Assembly (NCBI GenBank): GCA_963676075.2
Contig: CAXXNZ010000004.1
Coordinates: 248,001 to 312,000, forward strand
DNA: 64,000 nucleotides
Direction: 5' to 3'
Source of the DNA: JAHJQZ01 sp963676075
GTDB lineage: Bacteria; Pseudomonadota; Alphaproteobacteria; Rhizobiales; Devosiaceae
The notes under the pieces were generated by a model. The model was given only the letters and a program-made list of their open reading frames with translations. It did not search any database and was not told the DNA's origin. Position numbers and translations under genes: made by a program. Shown piece by piece: positions 8,932-16,744 of this stretch. Within the stretch, counting starts at the first letter, position 1, and every line of letters begins with the position of its first letter.

Positions 8932-9210
8932 ATGATTAAGTCCGAACTTATCGAAAAGCTCTCTGCGGAGAATCCGCATCTGTTCCAGCGCGATGTCGAG
9001 AACATCGTCAACGCCATTCTCGGCGAGATTGGCGATGCCTTATCGAGAGGGGACAGGGTTGAATTGAGAGGCTTCGGCGCCTTCTCGATCAAGAACCGGC
9101 CGCCGCGCACGGGGCGCAATCCGCGTACCGGCGAGAAGGTATCGGTGGACGAAAAATATGTCCCGCAGTTCAAGGCGGGCAAAGAAATCCGCGAGCGGCT
9201 CAACAAGTAG
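8932..9210 (+). CDS. ihfB: Integration host factor subunit beta
   Basis: The 92-residue HU/IHF-family protein is recognisable from SELIEKLSAENPHL, the beta-arm block GFGAFSIKNRPPRTGRNPRT, and GEKVSVDEKYVPQFKAGKE at the C-terminus. VPQFKAGKELR-type endings and the sppA neighbour point to the beta subunit rather than HU or IhfA. IHF bends DNA at specific sites and assists sigma-54 promoters, recombination and replication. A good Shine-Dalgarno (GGAGG) precedes the ATG. Confidence 0.95.
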   Translation: MIKSELIEKLSAENPHLFQRDVENIVNAILGEIGDALSRGDRVELRGFGAFSIKNRPPRTGRNPRTGEKVSVDEKYVPQFKAGKEIRERLNK

Positions 9211-9276
9211 GCCCGACCGCAACAAGCGGATGCGGTCCTGGACGGGGCAAAGGCCCAAGGCAGAAGCGAAACACAG

Positions 9277-9639
9277 ATGACGAAGCGTCTGATCGGCTGG
9301 TTCGTGCTCGTGCCCCTTTCGGTACTGCTGGTTCTTTTTGCCCTCGCCAATCGGCAGGTCGTGCATGTCGGTCTTGACCCCTTCGGGCGTGAACCGGCGT
9401 TGCTGCCCGGCTTCGACATTCCCCTTTTCGGCGTTATCTATGCCATGCTGCTGGCCGGTGTGCTGCTGGGCGGTCTTGCCGTCTGGTTGACTCAAGGCCG
9501 GCATCGGCGCGAACGCCGCCAGTTCCGCCGCGAGGCAGAACGACTCGGGCGCGAACTCGACGGCGCCCGCCGCCAGAACGGGTCTCAGACGGGTACCAAG
9601 GGCCTGCCGGCAACCGATGACTTGCTCGAGATCGACTAG
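9277..9639 (+). CDS. LapA-domain (DUF1049) inner-membrane protein
   Basis: The 120-residue protein has two transmembrane segments (about 6-24 and 48-71) joined by a short periplasmic loop with the LapA/DUF1049 block ANRQVVHVGLDPF. A basic, helical cytoplasmic tail follows (RHRRERRQFRREAERLGREL). In E. coli the related LapA works with LapB in regulating LPS synthesis. The ihfB-lapA-trpF order is widespread in alphaproteobacteria. It lies 66 nt after ihfB and 23 nt before trpF. Confidence 0.85.
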   Translation: MTKRLIGWFVLVPLSVLLVLFALANRQVVHVGLDPFGREPALLPGFDIPLFGVIYAMLLAGVLLGGLAVWLTQGRHRRERRQFRREAERLGRELDGARRQNGSQTGTKGLPATDDLLEID

Positions 9640-9662
9640 ACCGCACCAGAATCGGCCATTTC

Positions 9663-10319
9663 ATGAGCTACACTCCGATCATCAAGATTTGCGGCATCAA
9701 GACCCCAGACATGCTCGAGGCAGCGATTGCGGCCGAAGCCGATATGGTCGGCTTCGTCCACTTCCCGCGCTCGCCCCGCCATGTCGAGATCGATCCGCTT
9801 CAGGAACTCATTTCACTGGCGCGCGGCCGCGTTGAAAGCGTCGTGCTGCTGGTCAACCCGGACAATTCCAAGGTCGCCGAAATGGCGGCTCTGGATCCTG
9901 ACTGGATCCAGTTGCACGGGCCGGAAGCCCCGCACCGGGTCGACGCCATTCGCGCCGAAGCGGGCATCCCCATCCTCAAGGCTGTCGGCATCGGCAGCCC
10001 GGAGGACCTACCGCTTCTGTCCGAATATGAGGAAGTGTGCGACCGGCTGCTGCTCGACGCCAAGGCTCCCAAGAACTCGGAACTGCCTGGCGGACGCGGC
10101 GTTGCATTCGACTGGGACGTACTGACCGGCCTTGACCAGGACGCGACCTTTATGCTTTCCGGAGGCCTGACGCCGGACAATGTTGGGGAAGCCGTTCAAA
10201 AGGTGCACCCCTTCGGTATCGACGTCTCATCCGGCGTGGAGCGCGCACCCGGGGTGAAGGACGCGGCCCTTGTCGCCGCATTCGTCACTGCCGCCCGCAC
10301 TGCGGCTGCGGCCCTGTAA
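9663..10319 (+). CDS. trpF: Phosphoribosylanthranilate isomerase
   Basis: TrpF catalyses the Amadori rearrangement of phosphoribosylanthranilate in tryptophan synthesis. The 218-residue TIM barrel starts with KICGIKTPDMLEAA, where the family's catalytic Cys is in the first strand. It continues with GFVHFPRSPRHVE, LLLDAKAP (catalytic Asp), FMLSGGLTPDNV and FGIDVSSGVERAPGVKD, the phosphate-binding end. All expected catalytic positions are present. trpB follows after 129 bp, in which a palindromic element replaces any obvious attenuator. Confidence 0.96.
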   Translation: MSYTPIIKICGIKTPDMLEAAIAAEADMVGFVHFPRSPRHVEIDPLQELISLARGRVESVVLLVNPDNSKVAEMAALDPDWIQLHGPEAPHRVDAIRAEAGIPILKAVGIGSPEDLPLLSEYEEVCDRLLLDAKAPKNSELPGGRGVAFDWDVLTGLDQDATFMLSGGLTPDNVGEAVQKVHPFGIDVSSGVERAPGVKDAALVAAFVTAARTAAAAL

Positions 10320-10329
10320 AGGTTATCAG

Positions 10330-10366
10330 GAAAAGCACGAACCCCTTTTCCGATTCGAAAATATGG
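10330..10366. repeat. Intergenic palindromic element, copy 3 (divergent)
   Basis: Between trpF and trpB the arms GAAAA (10330-10334) and TTTTC (10346-10350) enclose an 11-nt spacer, followed by CGATTCGAAAATATGG. Architecture and downstream sequence resemble the elements at 618 and 44929, but outer pairing is weak. Confidence 0.35.
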
Positions 10367-10448
10367 CACTTCGAAGACCTGGATCAGGTCATTCGAGTAG
10401 ACAAATCCGTGACCAGCTCTGAACTGGGCCGGCAAACCCGAGGATTAC

Positions 10449-11678
<1,230 letters not shown>

Positions 11679-11840
11679 TACTGGATTCGAGTAGCTATCT
11701 TCTAGGTCCCAGAATCACGCTTCTGCAAAACTGCTATGCGTTATTCGCATATCCCCCTTGCGCGACATGGGCTTGGCTTAATGGCAACAGTCATTCATTA
11801 ATAGGTTGTTAGCCTTCGGACGAGAACTAAAGGTAATAAC

Positions 11841-11930
11841 ATGACCAATGCTTTCATCGTAGAATTTGCGGAACTGCTTGACGAACTGGTTTCTGCCTCC
11901 GAGGCGGATAAGCAGGCAGCTTCCGAATAA
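11841..11930 (+). CDS. Possible small protein of 29 residues
   Basis: An ATG preceded by AAAGG at a proper distance opens MTNAFIVEFAELLDELVSAS and runs to TAA after 29 codons. The peptide is acidic and would form an amphipathic helix with Leu/Phe on one face. It sits in the trpB-trpA gap, 26 nt before a strong terminator (11956-11987), so it has the layout of a discrete gene: leader region, RBS, ORF, terminator. It contains no Trp codon and so is not a trp leader peptide. I recognise no family. A chance ORF of this size cannot be excluded. Confidence 0.45.
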   Translation: MTNAFIVEFAELLDELVSASEADKQAASE

Positions 11931-11955
11931 AGATTTACCGCGAGCGACCCATCAG

Positions 11956-11987
11956 CGCCACGGCTCCCCCAGGCCGTGGCGTTTTTT
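11956..11987 (+). terminator. Strong rho-independent terminator before trpA
   Basis: A perfect 9-bp stem (CGCCACGGC with GCCGTGGCG) closes an 8-nt loop and is followed by six T residues. It ends the transcript carrying the 29-codon ORF and any read-through from trpB, and isolates trpA. Confidence 0.85.
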
Positions 11988-12090
11988 CATTGTGTTGACA
12001 GGATAATCGCGCTTCTCCTACATGCGTATGGCCCGACCGCCTTACGCGGACGAGGGCCGGTTCCAGAACCCTGTCACCGGATTTTCCCCC

Positions 12091-12918
12091 ATGAACACGA
12101 CGCGAATCGACACGCGCTTTGCTGAATGCGCCGCCGAAAACAGGCCGGCGCTGGTCACTTTCGTCATGGCGGGCGATCCCGATGAAACAGCCTCCCAGGC
12201 AATCCTCGACGGTCTGCCGCAGGCCGGCGCCGACGTGATCGAGCTGGGCATGCCGTTCTCGGACCCGATGGCCGACGGACCAGCGATCCAGCTCGCAGGG
12301 CAGCGCGCACTCGCCGCTGGCCATACGCTAACAAAAACGCTCGAATCCGTCCGCCGCTTCCGGCTCAAGGACAATGATACCCCGATCATCCTGATGGGCT
12401 ACTACAACCCCATCTACATACACGGCGTCGACGCGTTCGTTGCCGATGCGGCCGAGGCTGGCGTTGATGGATTGATCGTCGTCGATCTTCCGGCCGAGGA
12501 AGACAGCGAGCTGTGCGAGCCGGCGATTGCCGCCGGGCTCAACTTCATCCGTCTGACGACACCGACCACCGATGACAAGCGCCTGCCCGTGGTACTGAAG
12601 AATACCTCGGGCTTTGTCTATTACGTTTCGATGACCGGCATCACCGGAGCGGCGATCAAGAACCGCGCCGCCGTTGGCGAGGCGGTCAAGCGCATCAAGT
12701 CCCACACAGGCTTGCCCGTGGCGGTCGGCTTCGGCATCAAGACAGCTGAAGACGCAGCGGTGATCGGCCGCGACGCTGACGGCGTCGTCGTCGGATCGGC
12801 GCTGGTTTCGGCAATTGCCAATTCGCTCGAAGCCGGCAAGCCGACGGCAGGAACGCCTGAAGCCATCCACGCCCTGGTCCGTGAGCTGGCCGAGGGCGCG
12901 CGGAGCGCCCGTTCCTGA
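12091..12918 (+). CDS. trpA: Tryptophan synthase alpha subunit
   Basis: TrpA cleaves indole-3-glycerol phosphate and channels indole to TrpB. From the ATG at 12091 it has 275 residues starting MNTTRIDTRF, the usual N-terminus; the frame opens 23 codons earlier without conservation. Catalytic Glu51 is in VIELGMPFSDP and Asp62 in MADGPAIQ. YYVSMTGITGA and VAVGFGIKTAEDAA form the barrel's phosphate-binding side. accD follows after 124 bp. Confidence 0.96.
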   Translation: MNTTRIDTRFAECAAENRPALVTFVMAGDPDETASQAILDGLPQAGADVIELGMPFSDPMADGPAIQLAGQRALAAGHTLTKTLESVRRFRLKDNDTPIILMGYYNPIYIHGVDAFVADAAEAGVDGLIVVDLPAEEDSELCEPAIAAGLNFIRLTTPTTDDKRLPVVLKNTSGFVYYVSMTGITGAAIKNRAAVGEAVKRIKSHTGLPVAVGFGIKTAEDAAVIGRDADGVVVGSALVSAIANSLEAGKPTAGTPEAIHALVRELAEGARSARS

Positions 12919-12981
12919 CCCCTGAGTTATAAACCGTGGCGATCAAGCACCTTTGCGTCAGGCCTTTGGACCTGATAAAAA

Positions 12982-13022
12982 GGGTCTTGATGGCCCATAT
13001 GAACAGGGCTGACGAAAGACCC
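12982..13022 (+). promoter_or_regulatory. Composite stem-loop upstream of accD
   Basis: GGGTCTT (12982-12988) pairs perfectly with AAGACCC (13016-13022). Inside it GGCCC (12992-12996) can pair with GGGCT (13006-13010). It ends 20 nt before the accD start codon, so it would lie in the accD leader and close to the ribosome site. A role in attenuation or translation control is inference. Confidence 0.35.
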
Positions 13023-13042
13023 ATAAAGGCAAAACGTTTCAC

Positions 13043-14017
13043 ATGAACTGGATCAACAACGTTGTCCGGCCGCGCATTCGGTCCCTTCTGAACAAGCGGG
13101 AAACGCCTGAGAACTATTGGATCAAGTGTCCCGAATCCGGTGAGCTGGTCTATTACAAGGATCTCGAAGACAATCAGTGGGTTGTGCCGAATTCTGGCCA
13201 CCACATGAAGGTCAAGGCGCGCGATCGCCTCGGTCTGTTCTTCGATGACGGCGTCTATAAGGAACTGCCGGCGCCACAGGTGGCCAACGATCCGCTGCGC
13301 TTCCGCGCTGCCAAGCGCTATTCGGACCAGATGAAGGAAAACCGGACCAAAACAGGTACCGAGGATTCCATCATCGCGGCGTCCGGCAAGCTGCTCGGCA
13401 TGGATGTCACCGCCGCCGTGCACGAATTCGATTTCATGGCAGGCTCCCTCGGCATGGCCGCCGGCCAGGCGATCATTTCCGCCATGGAACGCGCCGTTAC
13501 AGAGCACACACCCTTTGTCATGTTCACCGCTTCGGGCGGCGCCCGCATGCAGGAAGGCATTCTGTCGCTGATGCAGATGCCGCGCACCACGATTGCGGTG
13601 CAGCGTCTGCGCGAGGCCGGCCTGCCCTATATCGTCGTTCTGACCAATCCAACAACCGGCGGCGTTACCGCTTCCTACGCCATGCTTGGGGACATCCATA
13701 TCGCCGAGCCCGGCGCCATGATCGGATTTGCCGGCCAGCGCGTCATCCAGGACACCATTCGGGAAAAGCTTCCCAACGGCTTCCAGCGCTCCGAGTATCT
13801 CAGGGAACATGGCATGGTCGATCTTGTCGTTCACCGGCATGACCTGCGCTCGACCATCGGCTCGCTGATCGCCATGTTCACCAAACAGCCCGTGCCCGAG
13901 GCGCTGAAGCGCGCCGAACTGCCAGCGCCCAAGCAGATGACGATGCGCGACGTGGTGGTGGCCGCAGAAGGCGACGACGATCTGTTGAACGCGCCCGCCG
14001 CCGGCAACGCCGAATAA
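13043..14017 (+). CDS. accD: Acetyl-CoA carboxylase carboxyltransferase subunit beta
   Basis: AccD pairs with AccA to transfer CO2 from carboxybiotin to acetyl-CoA, the first step of fatty-acid synthesis. The 324-residue protein has the crotonase-fold blocks FTASGGARMQEGILSLMQM and TNPTTGGVTASYAMLGDIHI with the GG(V/I)(T/S)AS CoA site. The N-terminal zinc ribbon is eroded: of the four Cys at C29-x2-C32-x15-C48-x2-C51 only C29 remains (the others are Ser32, Val48, Ser51). Loss of these ligands is, to my knowledge, common in rhizobial AccD. Confidence 0.95.
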   Translation: MNWINNVVRPRIRSLLNKRETPENYWIKCPESGELVYYKDLEDNQWVVPNSGHHMKVKARDRLGLFFDDGVYKELPAPQVANDPLRFRAAKRYSDQMKENRTKTGTEDSIIAASGKLLGMDVTAAVHEFDFMAGSLGMAAGQAIISAMERAVTEHTPFVMFTASGGARMQEGILSLMQMPRTTIAVQRLREAGLPYIVVLTNPTTGGVTASYAMLGDIHIAEPGAMIGFAGQRVIQDTIREKLPNGFQRSEYLREHGMVDLVVHRHDLRSTIGSLIAMFTKQPVPEALKRAELPAPKQMTMRDVVVAAEGDDDLLNAPAAGNAE

Positions 14018-14021
14018 CAAA

Positions 14022-14060
14022 CCCATACGGGACGACCACGGCCTGGCCGTCCCGTATGGG
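14022..14060. terminator. Long hairpin between accD and folC
   Basis: CCCATACGGGACG (14022-14034) and CGTCCCGTATGGG (14048-14060) form a perfect 13-bp stem with a 13-nt loop, starting 5 nt after the accD stop. There is no T-run on either strand. It could be a partial terminator, a 3'-end stabiliser for accD mRNA or a processing site. Confidence 0.5.
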
Positions 14061-14102
14061 CGTTGACGATTCCCATCCTCTGCCCGAGGGCATTAACCCG
14101 CC

Positions 14103-15401
14103 GTGAGCCGAACCGACGCCATCCTGCGGCGCCTTCTGGCGCTGCATCCCAACAAGCTGATCGACCTCAAGCTCGACCGGGTTGTCCGGGTGCTAGAGGA
14201 TCTCGGACGACCGCAGGACAGGTTGCCACCGGTGATTCACGTCGCCGGCACGAACGGCAAGGGCTCGACCATCGCCTATCTGCGCGCCTTTCTCGAAGCG
14301 GCGGACAAAAGGGTGCATGTCTACACCTCGCCCAATCTCGTCCAGTTCCGCGAACGCATCCGGCTCGCCGGAACGCTGGTTTCGGCGCGAAAGCTCAACG
14401 CCGCCCTGTTGCGCTGTGAAGAGGTGAACGCGGGTCAACCGATCACCTATTTCGAGATCACCACGGCGGCAGCGATCCTGCTGTTCTCGGAGGTCGAGGC
14501 CGACTACCTGCTGCTCGAAGTGGGCATGGGCGGGCGCTATGACGCCACCAATGTCATCGACCATCCGCTCGGTACCATCATCACCCCGGTCTCGATCGAT
14601 CACGTCGAGTTCCTCGGCAGCGATCTCGGCGGCATCGCACGCGAAAAGGCAGGCATCCTCAAGCGCGGCAGTCCAGCGGTCGTGGCACGGCAAAAGTCTG
14701 AAGCCCTGGCCGTGATCGAGACCGAAGCCAAGCGACTCGGCGTCACGCCCCTCGTTGCCGGGCAGGATTTCGATGGCTATGGCCAGCGAGGCCGGCTGAT
14801 TTTTCAGGGCGAAGACGGCCTGATTGACCTGCCGGAACCGGCGCTCACAGGCCCCTTCCAGTTCGACAACGCCAGCGTGGCCATCGCCGCCACCCGCCAT
14901 TTCGGCCTGCCCGTAGGCGAGGCGGAGATCGCGACAGGCCTTCGTACGGTCACCTGGCCGGCCCGCATGCAACCCCTGCGTTCGGGCAAGCTGCGCGACC
15001 TGCTGCCGCCCGGCCACGAACTCTGGCTCGACGGCGGGCACAACGAAGCCGGCGGCGGTGTTCTCGCCGACAGCGTCCGGCAGCTTCACGCCCGCAATCC
15101 TCGTCCGCTGGTGATGATCATGGGGACCTTTGCCAACAAGGATGCACGCGGGTTCCTGAAACACTTCGCTGGAATGGACCTGATGCTGTTCACCGTCCGC
15201 ATTCCCGGCGAACGGGCCTCTTGGACCGCGCGTCAACTCGCCGACATGGCCGGCGAGATCGGCTTTTCGGCAAAGCCGATGCGCTCGGTTGCCGGCGCCC
15301 TTGCCGAAGCGGCCAGGATCGACAACGCGCGCGTTCTTATCTGCGGTTCGCTGCACTTTGCCGGGCATGTACTGGACAGAAACGGCACACCGCCGAAGTG
15401 A
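14103..15401 (+). CDS. folC: Bifunctional folylpolyglutamate / dihydrofolate synthase
   Basis: FolC adds glutamate to dihydropteroate and folates. The 432-residue Mur-ligase-type protein starts at GTG (14103) and has the ATP loop GTNGKGS (49-55), YTSPNLVQFRERIR, EVGMGGRYDATNVI and DHVEFLG in the central domain. The C-terminal domain has LDGGHNEAGG and a final LICGSLHFAG. accD-folC order is conserved in the group. It ends 7 bp before the convergent thioredoxin-like gene. Confidence 0.95.
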   Translation: MSRTDAILRRLLALHPNKLIDLKLDRVVRVLEDLGRPQDRLPPVIHVAGTNGKGSTIAYLRAFLEAADKRVHVYTSPNLVQFRERIRLAGTLVSARKLNAALLRCEEVNAGQPITYFEITTAAAILLFSEVEADYLLLEVGMGGRYDATNVIDHPLGTIITPVSIDHVEFLGSDLGGIAREKAGILKRGSPAVVARQKSEALAVIETEAKRLGVTPLVAGQDFDGYGQRGRLIFQGEDGLIDLPEPALTGPFQFDNASVAIAATRHFGLPVGEAEIATGLRTVTWPARMQPLRSGKLRDLLPPGHELWLDGGHNEAGGGVLADSVRQLHARNPRPLVMIMGTFANKDARGFLKHFAGMDLMLFTVRIPGERASWTARQLADMAGEIGFSAKPMRSVAGALAEAARIDNARVLICGSLHFAGHVLDRNGTPPK

Positions 15402-15408
15402 GCTTAAG

Positions 15409-15753
15409 CTAGCGGCAGCGGTCGCAGCCGCAGGCCCCTTCAGCGAACGGTATCAGCCAGTCGATCAGCTCCGCTTGCGTAAGCCCGCGCCCCGTGCGGC
15501 GCGCCACGTCCTGGCCATGTTGGAACAGCACCAGCACCGGCGGGGCAATGATGCCATAGCGGGCGCAAAGACCGGGATTGTCACCAGCAGAGAGCGTTCC
15601 GACGCGCAGTGCCCCACCAAAACGGGCTCCCGCCGCATCAAGCAGATCGGTCAGCACATCTGGTTCCGTACCCGCGAAATGAAGCAACACTGGCACTGGC
15701 GAATCGGTCACCAGAGCGCGGAAATCGCGATCGGAAACCGCATCGCTCATCAC
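15409..15753 (-). CDS. Thioredoxin-fold protein lacking the CxxC active site
   Basis: The 114-residue protein follows the thioredoxin domain pattern: VLLHFAG strand, helix, RVGTLSAGDNPGLCARYGI, then cis-Pro strand IAPPVLVLFQHGQ and a G-R...W-L ending. Where thioredoxin has WCGPC it reads GTEPDVL, so it cannot act as an ordinary disulfide reductase. Instead the C-terminus carries C108, C110 and C113 (ACGCDRCR), possibly a metal-binding or redox tail. It overlaps the RES gene by 4 nt (ATGA), implying coupled translation. The role is unknown; a chaperone or partner of the RES protein is speculation. Confidence 0.7.
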   Translation of the reverse strand: MMSDAVSDRDFRALVTDSPVPVLLHFAGTEPDVLTDLLDAAGARFGGALRVGTLSAGDNPGLCARYGIIAPPVLVLFQHGQDVARRTGRGLTQAELIDWLIPFAEGACGCDRCR

Positions 15754-16235
15754 AACGCCCCTTCCCCATTCGCAATCAGCCGTACCTCGGCACCGCCCGG
15801 CTCATTCCAGCGGAACAGCACGAGGTGCCACAGACCCGGCACCTGGCGCGACGGATCGATCAATCCGTTCGCTCCGAGCGAACGGATCACATCGGCAACC
15901 TGCCAGGAGGGAGCTTCGCCGCCGGCTTTTACGATGTCCTGCCAGTCAGCAACGGCCCTGTCGCGATCTATGCCGGCCTCGGCGCAGGCCTCAGGATCGC
16001 GCAGATCGAAAATCCTGTCGGCCACCACCCGCAGCGGCAGGATGACCCGTTCGGGATCGCCGTCCTGCGTATGGGCGGTCATTGCCGCCTCAACACCTTC
16101 GCGGCTGGAGCTGAGATAAAGCGAAGGCTCGCTGATGCGCGAGTAACGTCCCGGCCGCACCGAACCATCGAGCACCCGGTCGCGGTGACCGGCGCTGATG
16201 CTGCGACAAAAGACACCTTCGACGCGGATAAGCAT
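15750..16235 (-). CDS. RES-domain protein (candidate NAD+ phosphorylase)
   Basis: The 161-residue protein resembles the RES domain: an early basic stretch with conserved-type Arg residues (RVLDGSVRPGRYSRISEP), SLYLSSSREGVEAAM (the LY-x-S...E segment from which the family's catalytic Ser/Glu are drawn), and a closing VPGLWHLVLFRWNEPGG. RES proteins of RES-Xre toxin-antitoxin pairs deplete NAD+. No Xre/MbcA-type antitoxin gene is next to it; the coupled partner is the thioredoxin-like gene. The assignment comes from pattern recognition, not a search. A non-toxic RES homologue is possible. Confidence 0.65.
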   Translation of the reverse strand: MLIRVEGVFCRSISAGHRDRVLDGSVRPGRYSRISEPSLYLSSSREGVEAAMTAHTQDGDPERVILPLRVVADRIFDLRDPEACAEAGIDRDRAVADWQDIVKAGGEAPSWQVADVIRSLGANGLIDPSRQVPGLWHLVLFRWNEPGGAEVRLIANGEGAL

Positions 16236-16304
16236 CAGACCTCTGTCTCCGGCTTTGAATCATTCGAGTAGCTGCTTCCTACAGCATAAGCAGCCCCGGA
16301 AACA

Positions 16305-16333
16305 CAAAAGCCCCGGCTGAGCCAGGGCTTTTG
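16305..16333 (-). terminator. Rho-independent terminator of trxA
   Basis: CAAAAGCCC and GGGCTTTTG pair, with one mismatch and then three more pairs closing a 3-nt loop. Read on the minus strand it lies 23 nt after the trxA stop and ends in a T-tract that is part of the stem. Confidence 0.7.
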
Positions 16334-16356
16334 CTGACAACGAAGGAGAGAAGAGC

Positions 16357-16683
16357 TCAGGCCGCGTAGCCTTCCAGCCACTTGGACAGGCCGGCCTTGG
16401 GCGTGCCGGCGCCGATCTTCATGTCGACAGGCTCGCCGCCCTTGTAAAGGATCATAGTCGGGATCGAGCGCACGCCATACTTGATGGTCGTGTTCGGGTT
16501 CTCGTCGACATTGAGCTTGACGATCTTCACTTTGCCGGCGAGTTCGGTCGAGAGTTCATCGAGAATGGGAGACACGGCCCGGCAGGGTCCGCACCATTCT
16601 GCCCAGAAATCAACGAGCACCGGCTCCTTGGCTCCGAGCACTTCGCTTTCGAAGTTGGCATCGGACACTGGCTTGCTGGTCAT
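16357..16683 (-). CDS. trxA: Thioredoxin
   Basis: The 108-residue cytoplasmic disulfide reductase has the canonical WCGPC at 30-34 (C31, C34), the buried Asp25 in VLVDFWAEW, cis-Pro in RSIPTMILYKGG and the C-terminal KWLEG helix. It lies between addA and the RES/thioredoxin-like pair, as usual at the end of the addBA run. The nearby CxxC-less paralogue at 15409 contrasts sharply with it. Confidence 0.97.
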   Translation of the reverse strand: MTSKPVSDANFESEVLGAKEPVLVDFWAEWCGPCRAVSPILDELSTELAGKVKIVKLNVDENPNTTIKYGVRSIPTMILYKGGEPVDMKIGAGTPKAGLSKWLEGYAA

Positions 16684-16744
16684 GGCGTTAGCCTTTCATC
16701 GGTAAAATACGCTGAAGCAAATCTAGGCGCTAATGCGTCCGGGT

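Noticed and set aside
10320..10448. Trp attenuator or leader peptide before trpB
   Set aside because: No short ORF with tandem Trp codons and no alternative terminator pair; the main structure is the palindromic element.
15750..16356. Xre-type antitoxin next to the RES gene
   Set aside because: The gap up to trxA holds only a terminator; the neighbouring coupled gene is thioredoxin-like, not a helix-turn-helix protein.
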